Shown: one piece after another, positions 17,771 to 28,606 of the stretch
Layout of the letters: each line of letters starts with the position of its first letter
How positions within the stretch are numbered: the first letter of the stretch is position 1
Source: an uncultured Granulosicoccaceae bacterium
GTDB lineage: Bacteria; Pseudomonadota; Gammaproteobacteria; Granulosicoccales; Granulosicoccaceae
Reading direction: 5' to 3'
NCBI GenBank assembly: GCA_938005265.1
Contig: CALLOA010000162.1
Coordinates: 1 to 64,000, forward strand
DNA: 64,000 nt
The notes under the pieces: generated by a model
Database searches by the model: none
Seen by the model: only the letters and a program-made list of their open reading frames with translations
What the model was told of the DNA's origin: nothing
Program-made: the position numbers and the translations under genes

Positions 17771-18340
17771 ATCGCGTTCTTCAGTCGGTTCGGGAAAATT
17801 CTGTTTGAGCGCAGCCTGAGGGTATACAAAGGCTTGCCACCAACGCCCTGGCACGTTAACCAGCTCACTGTTATAACGTTCGACTTTTTGCCAGTAGTCG
17901 CGTCTAGCCACATCAATCAGTTTGCGATTTTCAATAAGCTCGTCAGTGAGGGCTGCGAATTCGCGGGTTTCGGCGACAGCAGGGTAATTCTGGCTGACCT
18001 GCAGCAATTCACCAAGCGTGGTGCTGAGCGTTTCCTGACGTCCCTGGAAATCCAGGAATGCGGTTTCATTTTCCAGTGTGTCGGGTGCGATATGCATTTC
18101 AAAGACCAGGGTTTCTGCGGTGGTAATACGTTCGATAATTTCGCTCTCCGATTGTTTGATCGGTTGTACGATTTCCAGTAATTGCATCACCAGTTCGGCG
18201 CGCTTACGGTATTGAGTCTGGACTTCGACCCAGGCATCGTTAACTGCTTGTTCAAAAATAGGGATGTTGTTGATGCCGCAACTGGCTATAAGTAAAACCA
18301 GGGCTGTTAGCGGTATGCGCAGCGTGAATGAAAGGTGCAT
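17756..18340 (-). CDS. LemA-like lipoprotein
   Basis: A 194-aa protein with a lipoprotein signal (hydrophobic LTALVLLIASC, lipidated Cys at about residue 21), then a long helical domain. The stretch AVNDAWVEVQTQYRKRAELVMQLLEIVQ resembles the LemA core, in which a helix with paired basic residues follows a Val-rich segment. LemA proteins are envelope proteins of unknown biochemical role. It stands alone here, without the TPM-domain partners often seen beside LemA. Confidence 0.75.
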   Translation of the reverse strand: MHLSFTLRIPLTALVLLIASCGINNIPIFEQAVNDAWVEVQTQYRKRAELVMQLLEIVQPIKQSESEIIERITTAETLVFEMHIAPDTLENETAFLDFQGRQETLSTTLGELLQVSQNYPAVAETREFAALTDELIENRKLIDVARRDYWQKVERYNSELVNVPGRWWQAFVYPQAALKQNFPEPTEERDLSGS

Positions 18341-18457
18341 GATGTTGAATCTGGCGTATGGTGAGCCTGCTACAGTAGCGCCGGTTGGTATGGGAATAAT
18401 AGCAAATCAACAGATCGGGGTGAGAAGCCCTGTAACCACTCTGAATATTGGACAGAT

Positions 18458-20431
18458 ATGCTGAGACTGAGTTCACTGGGATGCCGTCGAGATGGTGAAA
18501 CTCTTTTTGCCGGGTTAACAGAATTCTTCACTCGTGGTCAGAAAATCGGGGTCACGGGTAGAAATGGCTGTGGCAAGTCGAGTTTGTTCGCGCAGGTGCT
18601 CGGTACGCTGGACGCGGACGAAGGCGAGGTCGTGGTGCAGCCGGGTAGTCTGGTCGCGCACGTAGCCCAGGAGACACCAGCCAGTAAACAAACGGCCATC
18701 GAATATGTTATCGATGGTGACCAGCGCTTGCGGGCATTGCAGCAAAAAATAGCGGAGCATGAATCTGCTACGGCGGCAAGGCCTGATGATGCAAAACTCG
18801 CCTCGGATTATGCATCGTTACTGGAAGAGTTTGAATCCATCGGTGGCTATACAGCAGAGGCGCGTGCGGGAGCGTTGCTAAACGGGCTGGGTTTTAGCGG
18901 TGCCGAGCACAATACAGTAGTCGATCATTTCTCCGGTGGATGGCGCATGCGTTTGAATCTGGCAAGCGCGCTGATGTGCCCGAGTGATTTGCTGTTACTG
19001 GATGAACCCACCAATCACCTTGATCTTGATGCAGTGTTTTGGTTGGAAAGCTGGTTGAAACGCTACGAAGGTACCTTGTTATTGATCTCCCACGATCGCG
19101 AATTTCTAGATGGTATTGTTGACAGCATACTGCACATAGAACAGAAAGCTGCGACCCGGTACACGGGAAATTACACCGCGTTTGAGCGATTCCGGGCCGA
19201 ACAGCTGGCCCGTCAACAGGCCTTGTTTGATCGCCAACAGCGCAAAATAAGTGAAATCGAACGGTTTGTAGATCGCTTTCGTGCCAAAGCGACCAAAGCG
19301 CGGCAGGCACAAAGCCGGATAAAAATGCTGGAACGCATGAGTCGGGTAGCACCCGCTCACGTTGATACCGGTTTCTCATTCAGTTTTCAGGAGCCGGGTA
19401 AGGTATCCGACCCGCTGGTGACGTTGGAAAAAGCTGATCTGGGCTACGAAGGCACTAAGATCTTGTCCAAGGTTACCTTGCAGCTGCGGGCTGGGGATCG
19501 TATCGCGTTGTTGGGAATCAATGGTGCAGGCAAATCTACGCTGGTGAAGTCGCTTGTGGGTGAGTTACCGCTGATCAATGGCGAGCGCACAGCGGGCGCT
19601 AATCTCGCTGCCGGTTACTTTGCCCAGCACCAGATTGACCAGCTGGATTATCAGGGGCGTGCTCTTGATCAGCTGATGCTACTGGATGATGCCTTGAGCG
19701 AGTCGGCTGCCAGAAATTTTCTCGGTGGTTATGGATTTACCGGCGAAGCTGCCTTGCAAGCTGTGTCAACCATGTCGGGTGGCGAAAAAGCGCGGTTGGT
19801 GCTGGCTTTAATGATTTATCAGCGGCCCAATCTGCTACTGCTCGACGAACCCACTAACCACCTGGATATGGATATGCGCCTGGCCCTGAGTGTTGCATTG
19901 CAAACTTTTGAAGGCGCATTGGTCGTCGTCTCGCATGATCGGTTTTTGCTCGATGCGGTTGCCGATCAATTGTGGCTGGTAGCCAACGGCGGTGTTGGCG
20001 AGTATGCCGATGATCTCAATGGGTATAGAAAATGGCTGACTAACCAACGCCGCCTTGAAACAGACCAGCAAAATAAGGCAACTCTGTCAGGCGCATTGGC
20101 ATCTGAAGACGCGGCCGTTACATCCACTGGCACTTCAGCGACCGGCAGTATCGATCGCAAGCAGAAAAAAAAGCTGGAAGCTGAACGGCGGCAGCTGTTA
20201 GCACCCTTGAAAAAACGTATGGATCAGGCTGAAAAAAAGCACCTGGAATTTCAGCAACAACTGGACTCACTGCAACAGAAACTTGCTGATAATGATCTAT
20301 ATACAGGGGAGCGCCAGTCGGAATTGACTGCACTGCTCAAGTCTCGCAAAGAACTTGAAGACCAGCTGCAAGCTGCCGAGGACGATTGGCTGGGCGCGTG
20401 TCAATTGTACGAGGATGCGTTGGCTGAATGA
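18458..20431 (+). CDS. yheS: ABC-F family ATPase, YheS-like
   Basis: A 657-aa cytosolic ABC-F protein with two nucleotide-binding domains and no membrane part; relatives act on the ribosome as translation factors. Domain 1 has Walker A GRNGCGKSS at about 35, signature SGGWRMRLNLA and Walker B LLLLDEPTNHLDLDA. The linker contains RFRAKATKARQAQSRIKMLERM, the ABC-F P-site tRNA-interaction motif region. Domain 2 has GINGAGKST at about 350 and SGGEKARLVLA. The C-terminal coiled coil (about 560-655) matches the YheS branch, as does QETPA followed by AIEYVIDGD. Confidence 0.93.
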   Translation: MLRLSSLGCRRDGETLFAGLTEFFTRGQKIGVTGRNGCGKSSLFAQVLGTLDADEGEVVVQPGSLVAHVAQETPASKQTAIEYVIDGDQRLRALQQKIAEHESATAARPDDAKLASDYASLLEEFESIGGYTAEARAGALLNGLGFSGAEHNTVVDHFSGGWRMRLNLASALMCPSDLLLLDEPTNHLDLDAVFWLESWLKRYEGTLLLISHDREFLDGIVDSILHIEQKAATRYTGNYTAFERFRAEQLARQQALFDRQQRKISEIERFVDRFRAKATKARQAQSRIKMLERMSRVAPAHVDTGFSFSFQEPGKVSDPLVTLEKADLGYEGTKILSKVTLQLRAGDRIALLGINGAGKSTLVKSLVGELPLINGERTAGANLAAGYFAQHQIDQLDYQGRALDQLMLLDDALSESAARNFLGGYGFTGEAALQAVSTMSGGEKARLVLALMIYQRPNLLLLDEPTNHLDMDMRLALSVALQTFEGALVVVSHDRFLLDAVADQLWLVANGGVGEYADDLNGYRKWLTNQRRLETDQQNKATLSGALASEDAAVTSTGTSATGSIDRKQKKKLEAERRQLLAPLKKRMDQAEKKHLEFQQQLDSLQQKLADNDLYTGERQSELTALLKSRKELEDQLQAAEDDWLGACQLYEDALAE

Positions 20432-20467
20432 TCTTTCCACTCGGTTGGCCGAACGAAATGGCCACAG

Positions 20468-21223
20468 GTGTCACTAAAAATGGTAACTCACGCAAAATCT
20501 GCAATAGGTAAATGGCCGGCTGCTGCCGCCATCGCGCTCACTCTGGCGGTAGCCAGTCCCCAATATGCAACGGCTTTTGACGAATTGTCCGATCTCAATC
20601 AGGGGCAGTTCCAGACGCTCGTTGAAAATGTCGGTGCTGTGACTCACTACAAGGCTATTGCTCCGGCCGAACCTCTGGGTATTATCGGATTTGATGTTGC
20701 GCTGGAACTGTCGTCAACTGACATAGACAGCAACGTTTTCGATATTGCCAGTGGTGGTAGCATCGATAGTTCGCAAGTCCTGTTGCCGCGCCTGCACGTT
20801 CACAAAGGTCTGCCATTCGGGCTTGATCTGGGTGCATCTCTCGCAGTTATTCCCGAAACTGATCTCATGGCGCTGGGGGCAGAAATACGCTACGCGTTTC
20901 TTCCGGGTTCAACCATCACACCTGCTGTGGCTGTACGTGCCCACTACAGTTTTGTAAAGGGCGTCCAGGAGCTGGATCTGAATAATGCAGGGATTGAGTT
21001 AACAATTTCCAAGGGCTTTTTAATGTTGACCCCGTATGCCGGAATTGGTGCGATTCGAACTTCTGCCGAGGCCAACGATATTGCGACACTTAGTGACGAG
21101 TCTGCCAGCCTTGAGAAAGTTTATGTGGGGCTCAATATCAATCTGGGCTTTAACTTTGGAATCGAGGCAGACCGGACTGGCGACAACACCACCTACAGTG
21201 TGAAGGCCGGATTGCGGTTCTAG
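20468..21223 (+). CDS. outer-membrane beta-barrel-like protein
   Basis: A protein of up to 251 aa, start GTG 20468 or ATG 20480 (MVTHAKS). It has a signal peptide ending about AYATAF-like (SPQYATAF), then alternating hydrophobic strands and a final strand ending in Phe (SVKAGLRF), the usual signature of outer-membrane barrels. Several GLDLGASLAVIP-type strands support a small barrel of perhaps eight strands. I recognise no family, so no function is assigned. Confidence 0.65.
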   Translation: MSLKMVTHAKSAIGKWPAAAAIALTLAVASPQYATAFDELSDLNQGQFQTLVENVGAVTHYKAIAPAEPLGIIGFDVALELSSTDIDSNVFDIASGGSIDSSQVLLPRLHVHKGLPFGLDLGASLAVIPETDLMALGAEIRYAFLPGSTITPAVAVRAHYSFVKGVQELDLNNAGIELTISKGFLMLTPYAGIGAIRTSAEANDIATLSDESASLEKVYVGLNINLGFNFGIEADRTGDNTTYSVKAGLRF

Positions 21224-21230
21224 ATTTTTT

Positions 21231-21259
21231 AGGTTAACGCTTTGAAGGTTAACGCTTTG
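21231..21259. repeat. 15-bp period tandem duplication
   Basis: AGGTTAACGCTTTG is repeated with a 15-base period in the short convergent spacer between the barrel protein and valS. Confidence 0.9.
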
Positions 21260-21323
21260 CATAACCCCGGGGCGTTTGGCCAGGGGTGTAGCTCCGGGGC
21301 AGAGCGCCCTGAATTTCCCGGTT

Positions 21324-24167
21324 CTAAATTTCCATTGACGCGATTTTATCGCGCTGAGCCATCAATTTTTCCCGTGCAGAACTGGTGTCACTCAGTTTCT
21401 GGCGCTCCTGGTCAACCACTTTTTCAGGTGCCTTGGCAATAAACCCCTGGTTATCGAGCTTTTTCGACAAGCGTGTAACTTCACCATCCAGGCGGCTGAT
21501 TTCTTTGTCCAGTCGTGCCAGTTCTGCTTCCTTGTCAATCAGGCCTGCCAGCGGTATGTGTATCTCGGTATCCTCAACCAGTGCTACCGCTGATTCGACA
21601 CGCTTATCACTAGCACCATAAAAATTTATTGATTCAATTCTGCCCAGTGAACGCATCAGGGTTTCATGCCGTTCGACAAGCTTGCGTACTTCGGCATCTG
21701 CCTTGTCGATAAATATGTCCAGTTTGCGCCCCGGGTTTATATCCTGTTCGGAACGAATTCGCCGAACACCCACAACCATACTCTTGACCCAGTCGATTTC
21801 ATCCAGTGCCGCCTGATCGATTTGTTTGTCATCGGTGTGAGGGTAGGGTTGCTGCATGATCGTATCGCCCTCGACGCCGGCCAGCGGGGCTACCTGATGC
21901 CACAACTCTTCTGTGATGTAGGGCATGTAGGGATGAGCCAGCCTCAGCGTGCTTTCAAGTACATAAAGCAAGGTCGAGCGTGTCGAGATTTGCGCGGCCA
22001 CCGATTCAGCATCATCGTCGTTGCTGTCGGCGGTCAGTACAGGTTTCGTCATCTCCAGGTACCAGTCGCAGTACTCGTTCCATATGAATTCATAAAGCGC
22101 ATTGGAAGCCAGGTCGAAGCGGTACTGTGCTACCTGCTGGTTTATCTCGTCGGTTGTCTGTTGCAAACGCGAGAGGATCCAGCGATCTATTGCTGCGCTG
22201 GGTTTGCCATTGCCATTGCCATTATACAAAGCACTGCAGTCGACTGTTTTGTCTGCTGTATTCATCAGTACAAAGCGTGAGGCGTTGTAGAGTTTGTTGC
22301 AGAAATTGCGTGAGCCTTCCACCCGTTTCAGGTCAAAGCGAATATCGCGGCCATTCGATGCCAAAGACGCAAAGGTAAAGCGCAGGGCATCTGTGCCAAA
22401 TCCGGGTATGCCCTCCGGGTAGTCCTTGCGAGTCTGCTTCTCTATCGTCGGTGCCATATGAGGCTGCATCAGATTACTGGTACGTTTTTCTACCAGCTTA
22501 TCCAGCTCGATACCGTCAATAATATCCAGGGGGTCGAGCACGTTACCTTTGGATTTTGACATTTTCTGCCCACTGGCATCTCTGACCAGACCGTGCATGT
22601 AGACTTCGCGGAATGGCACTTCGCCCTGCATAAAGTAGGTGCCAAACATAATCATGCGAGCCACCCAGAAAAAGATAATGTCAAAGCCCGTGACCAGTAC
22701 ATTGCCCGGGTACCAGGTTTTCAGGGCATCAGTCTGCTCTGGCCAGCCGAGGGTGGAAAAAGGCCAGAGTGCGGATGAGAACCAGGTATCGAGAACATCT
22801 TCGTCCTGCTGCAACGTGACATCAGCCGACAATCCGTACTTGGCCCGGACTGCTGTCTCGTTCTCACCCACATAGATATTGTTATCGCTGTCGTACCACG
22901 CGGGAATACGATGCCCCCACCAGAGCTGTCGACTGATACACCAGTCTTCAATATTTTCCAGCCACTGGAAGTAAGTTTTCTCCCAGTTGGAGGGTACGAA
23001 ACGAATGCGCCCACTTCGAACCGCATCCAGTGACGGATTGGTGATCAGTGTTTTGCCGCCAGGTTTTCCCTCGTCTGTGGTTTCCAGCGTCAGATCGACG
23101 AACCACTGATCGGTAAGATAAGGTTCCACCACGGTACCACTGCGATCCCCTCGCGGCACTTTCAGTACGTGGTTTTCAATCTTTTCCATCAACCCCAGAG
23201 CGTCCAGATCAGCAATGATTTTTTTGCGTGCCTCATAGCGGTCCATGCCCAGGTAAGCGGAAGGCGCATTTTCGTTGATAGCCGCATCCGGAGTGAAAAT
23301 GTTAATAAGCTCAAGGTCGTGTCTTTTGCCCACTTGATAGTCGTTAAAATCGTGGGCTGGAGTGATTTTTACGCACCCGGAACCAAATTCAGGGTCGACG
23401 TAATCATCAGCGATGATCGGGATTTTCCTGTCAGAAAGTGGCAGATCAATTGTTTTACCGATCAGATGACGGTAACGCTCATCATCCGGGTGCACGGCAA
23501 CTGCGCTATCTCCAAGCATCGTTTCAGGGCGTGTGGTGGCCACAACCAGATGGCTACCATCATCCAGCGGATAGCGGATATGCCAAAGATGACCTTGTTC
23601 TTCCTCATTCAGTACTTCCAGATCGGAAAGAGCCGTGTGCAGAACGGTGTCCCAGTTAACCAAGCGCTTGCCGCGATAGATAAGGCCGGCATCATAGAGC
23701 TTGATGAATACCTGAGATACGGCCTCAGACATGCCTTCATCCATGGTGAAGCGCTCGCGTGACCAGTCTGGAGAAGCTCCCATACGACGCAATTGGCGAG
23801 AGATGATGCCGCCGGACTCTTCCTTCCACTGCCATACACGTTCAACGAACTTCTCCCGTCCGAGATCGTGCCGGGTCTTGTCCTCGGCATTGAGTTGTCG
23901 CTCCACCACCATCTGTGTCGCTATTCCGGCATGATCGCAGCCCGGCTGCCAGAGGGTGTTACTACCCCGCATTCGCTGGTAACGAATCAGGGCATCCATG
24001 ATCGTGTCCTGAAATGCGTGCCCCATGTGCAGAGTGCCTGTCACGTTGGGCGGTGGGATCATGATGCAGTAGGGATCACCGCTGCCGCTGGGGGTGAAGT
24101 GGCCGTTGGTTTCCCAGTACTCGTACCAGCGTTGTTCAATGAGGTCAGGGTTGTAAGTCTTTTCCAT
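21324..24167 (-). CDS. valS: valyl-tRNA synthetase
   Basis: A class I aminoacyl-tRNA synthetase that charges tRNA-Val and edits misactivated threonine. The protein is 947 aa, normal for the family. HIGH motif [13 protein letters not shown] is at about 41-53, KMSKS motif in [16 protein letters not shown] at about 550, the editing domain lies between them, and the anticodon-binding domain and a C-terminal coiled coil ([19 protein letters not shown]) follow. A run of GCCATT repeats (22204-22221) encodes NGNGNG in the inter-domain loop. Confidence 0.96.
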   Translation of the reverse strand: MEKTYNPDLIEQRWYEYWETNGHFTPSGSGDPYCIMIPPPNVTGTLHMGHAFQDTIMDALIRYQRMRGSNTLWQPGCDHAGIATQMVVERQLNAEDKTRHDLGREKFVERVWQWKEESGGIISRQLRRMGASPDWSRERFTMDEGMSEAVSQVFIKLYDAGLIYRGKRLVNWDTVLHTALSDLEVLNEEEQGHLWHIRYPLDDGSHLVVATTRPETMLGDSAVAVHPDDERYRHLIGKTIDLPLSDRKIPIIADDYVDPEFGSGCVKITPAHDFNDYQVGKRHDLELINIFTPDAAINENAPSAYLGMDRYEARKKIIADLDALGLMEKIENHVLKVPRGDRSGTVVEPYLTDQWFVDLTLETTDEGKPGGKTLITNPSLDAVRSGRIRFVPSNWEKTYFQWLENIEDWCISRQLWWGHRIPAWYDSDNNIYVGENETAVRAKYGLSADVTLQQDEDVLDTWFSSALWPFSTLGWPEQTDALKTWYPGNVLVTGFDIIFFWVARMIMFGTYFMQGEVPFREVYMHGLVRDASGQKMSKSKGNVLDPLDIIDGIELDKLVEKRTSNLMQPHMAPTIEKQTRKDYPEGIPGFGTDALRFTFASLASNGRDIRFDLKRVEGSRNFCNKLYNASRFVLMNTADKTVDCSALYNGNGNGKPSAAIDRWILSRLQQTTDEINQQVAQYRFDLASNALYEFIWNEYCDWYLEMTKPVLTADSNDDDAESVAAQISTRSTLLYVLESTLRLAHPYMPYITEELWHQVAPLAGVEGDTIMQQPYPHTDDKQIDQAALDEIDWVKSMVVGVRRIRSEQDINPGRKLDIFIDKADAEVRKLVERHETLMRSLGRIESINFYGASDKRVESAVALVEDTEIHIPLAGLIDKEAELARLDKEISRLDGEVTRLSKKLDNQGFIAKAPEKVVDQERQKLSDTSSAREKLMAQRDKIASMEI

Positions 24168-24495
24168 GCAAATCAGTCCGGCAAATCTCGGTGCGGAAAG
24201 TGGGTGCGCAATTGTTGTCAGAAGTTTAACGCATTATTCAAGCACGAACCGGTGTCGCTTGCGTCAATCGTTTTCACTAGTGGTTTGAGTACGCCTTACC
24301 AATACGTTACCGAGCAGGCGTGGATAGGTGTCTTTTTCAGATTTGAGGCCCGGGCGGTTGAAGCCGGTGTTCTGACGTATTGATTTTTCAGCAGCAAAGG
24401 CGGCGGCAGATGGGGTATTGGCAGGCGTGAACACCCCGTGACCCGGCTTTAGTCAAACCGGTAAATACGCCCGGATGCCAGCCAGTGATGCTCTT
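24168..24495. other. spacer upstream of valS
   Basis: A 328-base non-coding stretch between the small DUF gene and valS, both transcribed leftward. I see no T-box (not expected in this group), no terminator with a T-tract and no convincing ORF. It probably holds a valS promoter. Confidence 0.4.
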
Positions 24496-24849
24496 TCAAT
24501 CCAGCAGACGATCTGGTTTAGCGCCATGATTTTCCAGTATGGCCATAATCTCAGCGCGCATGCCCGTGACATGAGAATCGATCACGCGGTCGATCAACAG
24601 TTTGAGGCTGTCTTCTTGAATCGCTTCAGATTTTATCTTGTCATCCTGCCAGTAAAGGCTCTCGGCCGCCAACGCACTGGTCAGGTTGTCCAGATTGTGA
24701 CGTACACGGGCTGAGTGTATGACGGTTTCATCGCCGCTCAGGACAACCGATTTCAGCATAGGTATATCGTCGCCCGGAGCACTCTCGATGCAACCTGAAT
24801 GCAAATCATCGTGTACTTCATGCGCTTGCTTGACTGCTTGTGCTGTCAT
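24496..24849 (-). CDS. small conserved protein between holC and valS
   Basis: A 117-aa acidic soluble protein. The N-terminal half contains DDIPMLKSVV, like the IPxLxDVV motif of small proteins found in Pseudomonas-type genomes between holC and valS. The second half is helical (IDRVIDSHVTGMRAEIMAIL). No function is known to me; the position suggests a link to the DNA polymerase III chi subunit encoded upstream, but this is only context. Confidence 0.6.
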   Translation of the reverse strand: MTAQAVKQAHEVHDDLHSGCIESAPGDDIPMLKSVVLSGDETVIHSARVRHNLDNLTSALAAESLYWQDDKIKSEAIQEDSLKLLIDRVIDSHVTGMRAEIMAILENHGAKPDRLLD

Positions 24850-25007
24850 AGTGGAACTCTGTTCGAAGCTCTGATTTGATCACCCACCATTAGAGTGTAG
24901 AAGAATTTGACGAATTTGCAGGTACGCTACGAATTGTTGACGCTTGCCGGGGTTGCTGCCCCTGATGCCAGGCAGGGTGACCAGTTAGCGCAATAAATGC
25001 TCGAAAA

Positions 25008-25526
25008 TCAGGTCAAATTATGGTGATTCAGGGGGTAGCCGCGGTTTTTATAGAACCGGTATCGCTCACGGCTGAATGTTCGCTCGTTTTCAGAGCTACT
25101 GACAATTTCCAATGTACGCCTGAAACGACTAAAAAAGGCGGGCACGGTTTCACACAGATTGATCAGTACGTCGCGTCGACCCGCGGGTTCATGGCAGTAA
25201 CCGATGGCCACCCGTGTTTCCGTGTCGTTGCTTGTCTGCCTACCGAGTATGGCAGGCTCTGCTATACCGTTGGCCTTGAGGTTTTTGTCGGGTTGCAGTG
25301 TTGTTATGGAAGAGCGGGTACTGCTGCCGAGATTCAGGTGTGGAATAAAACTCACCGAACGATACTGCCACAGGGCGGTATCCAGTTGATCAGCGTGCGC
25401 CGCAGATCGCGTGTGAACATACACGCTCTGCTCGGCAGCCCGGGCCTTTTCGATCAGCAAGCACACGGTATCGAGCAGCTTTTGTTCTGAATCGGTTTGC
25501 AGGAGATAGAAGTCGACCCTGGTCAT
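25008..25526 (-). CDS. holC: DNA polymerase III subunit chi
   Basis: A 172-aa clamp-loader accessory protein that links the psi subunit and single-stranded-DNA-binding protein. It has the family N-terminus TRVDFYLLQTDSEQKLLDTVCLLIEKA, then VYVHTRSAAHADQLDTALW and SFIPHLNLG (chi proteins read FIPHxL). An unusual Ser/Thr-rich insertion (about residues 68-105) precedes VAIGYCHEPAGRRDVLINL. It follows pepA by about 10 bases in the same operon; pepA-holC-valS is a conserved order. Confidence 0.88.
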   Translation of the reverse strand: MTRVDFYLLQTDSEQKLLDTVCLLIEKARAAEQSVYVHTRSAAHADQLDTALWQYRSVSFIPHLNLGSSTRSSITTLQPDKNLKANGIAEPAILGRQTSNDTETRVAIGYCHEPAGRRDVLINLCETVPAFFSRFRRTLEIVSSSENERTFSRERYRFYKNRGYPLNHHNLT

Positions 25527-25535
25527 GTTTACGGC

Positions 25536-27122
25536 TCAGCCCTGGTGTCCCGCGTTCATGAGATATTGCATCAGTAATCCAACCGGCCGGCCAGTTGCGC
25601 CTTTGGCGCCACCGGATGCCCATGCCGTGCCGGCAATATCAAGATGTGCCCAGTCCATATCATCGGCAAACGCTTTCAGAAATACTCCCGCTGTGATGGC
25701 CCCGGCCTGGCGACCGCCAATATTGCCGAGATCTGCGAAATTGCTATCCAACAGTGGCTTGTAGTCATCCCAAACAGGCAACTGCCAAGCCCTGTCACCA
25801 CTGATTTGCCCGGCTGCAAGCAGGCTGTCAGCCAGAGATTGACTGTTGCTCATCAGCCCGCTGGCGATGCCGCCAAGCGCAACAACACAAGCTCCTGTAA
25901 GGGTTGCAACATCGACAACCGCGGTGGGTTTGTATTTTTTTATATAGGTCAGAGTGTCACAAAGCACCAGCCTTCCTTCAGCGTCAGTGTTGAGTATCTC
26001 AACTGACTGACCGGACATGGTCTGTACTACATCTCCGGGTCGTGCGGCGGCACCATCTGGCATATTTTCGGCAGCGGCTACAGCGAAAACCACATTACGC
26101 TTGAGTTCCATGGCTAATGTCGCGGCGACCGCGCCAAAGACGCTGGCGGCACCACACATATCAAACTTCATCTCATCCATCGCGGCTGAAGGTTTGATCG
26201 AAATGCCTCCGGTGTCAAAAGTAATGCCCTTTCCTACCAGTACGATAGGGCGCTGGTTTTTGGGCCCGCCTTTATATTCCATCAGGATGAGTTTGCCTTC
26301 TTCACGGCTGCCCTTCGAGACAGCCAGAAAAGCCCCCATACCGAGCTTTTCCATTTGTTTCTCGCCAAGTACCGACACTTTCAGTTTTTCTGATTGGCGT
26401 GCCAATGCCCGAGCCTCACTGGCAAGGTAGCTCGGTGTGCAAATATTCGGTGCAAGATTTCCGAGATCCTTGGCCATTTGCAGTCCCTTGCCAACAGCCT
26501 GGCCGGCGCGTGCATTTTTACTGGCCAGTCGTTTGTTTCCAGCATCGCCTATTGTAATTACTACCGTGCGCAAGCTAGATGGTTTGTTTGCTTCAGTATT
26601 TGACTTCGTTGTTTTCGAGGCCGCCTGTTTCGAGGCCGCCTGCGTTCCCAGCTTGTCATGGCCGGTGAATCGGTATCCGGTCTCTTCAGCGGCAAGCGCT
26701 TGCTGATGAACCTTCCATAGCTCTATTGCCTGTGTATCCTGGCTGATACTTTCGTCCGCGTCTGCCATGGTCACGGCGATCTCTCCAAGCGCTGAAACGA
26801 CGGATGTGGCAGGGGTTGCTCGTGCCGATCGGAATGCTGAACGTAACAATTGCAAATAGCTGGTGATTGACAGAGTCTCATCCGCTCCGGTTCCAACTAC
26901 CAGGATGCGCTCAAAATCTGTTCCTTGGAGATCGTATAAAAATCGTGACTGCCCCTTTGAACCCTTCAGATCTCCGCGTTTGTAGAGTTTTTTCAAATAA
27001 CCACCAGAAGCTGTGTCAATGGCTTTAGCGGTCGCGCTTAGTCTTCCGTTGCCCTGAATTGCAACGATAAGGCAACTATTACGGCTCTTTCGGGGTAACT
27101 CGCTGGCGACTTTGATTTCCAT
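25536..27122 (-). CDS. pepA: leucyl aminopeptidase (cytosol aminopeptidase)
   Basis: A hexameric di-metal M17 peptidase of 528 aa. In E. coli, PepA also binds DNA for Xer recombination at ColE1 cer and for carAB regulation. The metal and catalytic segment VGKGITFDTGGISIKPS is at about 285, and the family signature NTDAEGRLVL is at about 365. The N-terminal macro-like domain carries an insertion rich in Ala/Ser/Lys/Thr (about 160-185) that includes a perfect 15-bp tandem duplication giving AASKQAASK. It is divergent from lptF, the normal gammaproteobacterial order. Confidence 0.95.
   Translation of the reverse strand: MEIKVASELPRKSRNSCLIVAIQGNGRLSATAKAIDTASGGYLKKLYKRGDLKGSKGQSRFLYDLQGTDFERILVVGTGADETLSITSYLQLLRSAFRSARATPATSVVSALGEIAVTMADADESISQDTQAIELWKVHQQALAAEETGYRFTGHDKLGTQAASKQAASKTTKSNTEANKPSSLRTVVITIGDAGNKRLASKNARAGQAVGKGLQMAKDLGNLAPNICTPSYLASEARALARQSEKLKVSVLGEKQMEKLGMGAFLAVSKGSREEGKLILMEYKGGPKNQRPIVLVGKGITFDTGGISIKPSAAMDEMKFDMCGAASVFGAVAATLAMELKRNVVFAVAAAENMPDGAAARPGDVVQTMSGQSVEILNTDAEGRLVLCDTLTYIKKYKPTAVVDVATLTGACVVALGGIASGLMSNSQSLADSLLAAGQISGDRAWQLPVWDDYKPLLDSNFADLGNIGGRQAGAITAGVFLKAFADDMDWAHLDIAGTAWASGGAKGATGRPVGLLMQYLMNAGHQG
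26613..26642 (-). repeat. 15-bp tandem duplication inside pepA
   Basis: TTTCGAGGCCGCCTG occurs twice with no mismatch, in frame, encoding the repeated QAASK of the PepA insertion. Confidence 0.95.
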
Positions 27123-27484
27123 CAGTTTTCCTGTTTGTGGCTACTTGCAGCACTTATTGGGTTCAGGTTTATTTCAGACTGCTTACTGTTGCCGTGCAAC
27201 ACAGCCGAAGCTGTTTTATACACAGCGGCAGCTGTCTAGTAGTATCGTGGGTTGTTTCAGGTATTTTAGCTGCAGAGTTGTCTGGTTCCAGCAACCCGAG
27301 GCTGCGATCTCGCCGGATTGCAAGTGGAATAATAACGGGTCAAACCGCTCTGAAATGGAAACAACCATTAGTTCGAGACAACAGATTAAGCAAAATTCCA
27401 CATTATCGTCCATCATACTGACAGGAAAGTAATAGGTAAAACTTTCTGGCCCGGCAAACGAGAGCATCTTTTTACAACTTCAAG
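27123..27484. other. pepA-lptF divergent promoter region
   Basis: A 362-base region that must hold promoters in both directions. A short inverted repeat GAAAGT/ACTTTC lies at about 27425-27443, near lptF. I could not pick a clear promoter pair. Confidence 0.4.
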
Positions 27485-28585
27485 ATGAGAATACTTGATA
27501 AATACCTTATCCGCGAAATGCTTCTGACATGGGGTGCTGTCACACTCGTGTTATTGGTCATTATGGTGGGTAATGTGTTAGCTCGCAGCCTTAGCAAGGT
27601 CACTGAAGGTGTTATTACACCTGATGTTTTGCTAACGCTGGTTGGAATACAGTCGATTAATTTGCTGGTCACCTTAATTCCACTTGGGCTTTACCTGGGT
27701 ATTTTGCTGGCACACGGTCGATTCTATCGAGACAATGAAATGTCCGTGATGCATGCCTGCGGTATCAGTTGGGGCGATATCTTCAGGCCGACAGTGGTGG
27801 TGGGATTGATAGGGGTCGTACTAATTTCTGCACTGACGGTTTTTGCATCACCCTGGTCAGCACGTTACGAGCAGAAGATAAAAGCAGATTTACGCGAACA
27901 ATCCGGCGTTTCGTTTTTAACAGCTGGGAAGTTTGTAGAAACATCTGACGGACGCGCTGTGTTCTTTACCCAGGATATCAATGACAGTAAAACCCGCTTT
28001 GAAGGGGTATTTATGGTGCGTAACCGAGAGGGCAAGCCACCCGCAGCGGATGTTGCAAGGATAGCCGACTACCAGGTGGATCTTGCTACCGGTAATGAAT
28101 ACCTGGTGTTTACGGATGGTGAATCAACGGTGGGGCAGCCGGGTACTGCCGGTTATACGATCACCCGTTTCAAACGCCAGGGTGTGTTGCGCCCTCAAAG
28201 CAACCGCCAGGAGCCACGTCTTCGGACAAAGGGAATGACACTTACACAGCTGACCGGTTCTCAGGGACTGCGTGAAAAAGCGGAATTGCAGTGGCGGATT
28301 TCTATTCCGCTGGCGGCGCTGTTGCTTGCCATGCTGGCGGTTCCACTGAGTTATACCTCACCGCGTGAAGGGCGTTTTTCAAAAATTGCTGTGGCAATTC
28401 TTGTTTATATCCCTTACGCGAATCTGCTGGTTCTATCGCGCAAATGGATTGCCAGTGGCGAACTACCGTCGTGGATAGGCCTCTGGCCCGTGCATTTGCT
28501 GATGGTTGCGGTCATTGCTTATTGCATGGCGCGCCGGGTCGGCTGGGCATGGCTGCGGCAGTCGTTCAGAAGCCAAACGGTGTGA
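27485..28585 (+). CDS. lptF: LPS export permease LptF
   Basis: One of two transmembrane subunits of the LptB2FG ABC transporter that extracts lipopolysaccharide from the inner membrane. The 366-aa protein starts MRILDKYLIREML, the conserved N-terminus. It has three N-terminal helices, a periplasmic beta-jellyroll (about residues 120-270) and three C-terminal helices (PLAALLLAMLAVPLSYTSPREGRF is the conserved helix-5 segment). The lptG gene follows after about 20 bases. Confidence 0.95.
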   Translation: MRILDKYLIREMLLTWGAVTLVLLVIMVGNVLARSLSKVTEGVITPDVLLTLVGIQSINLLVTLIPLGLYLGILLAHGRFYRDNEMSVMHACGISWGDIFRPTVVVGLIGVVLISALTVFASPWSARYEQKIKADLREQSGVSFLTAGKFVETSDGRAVFFTQDINDSKTRFEGVFMVRNREGKPPAADVARIADYQVDLATGNEYLVFTDGESTVGQPGTAGYTITRFKRQGVLRPQSNRQEPRLRTKGMTLTQLTGSQGLREKAELQWRISIPLAALLLAMLAVPLSYTSPREGRFSKIAVAILVYIPYANLLVLSRKWIASGELPSWIGLWPVHLLMVAVIAYCMARRVGWAWLRQSFRSQTV

Positions 28586-28606
28586 TATCAGCCCGGGGAA
28601 ACTGTG

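Noticed and set aside
21666-22280. 204-codon frame on the plus strand opposite valS
   Set aside because: The valS protein has all its motifs across this stretch; the plus-strand translation shows no family pattern.
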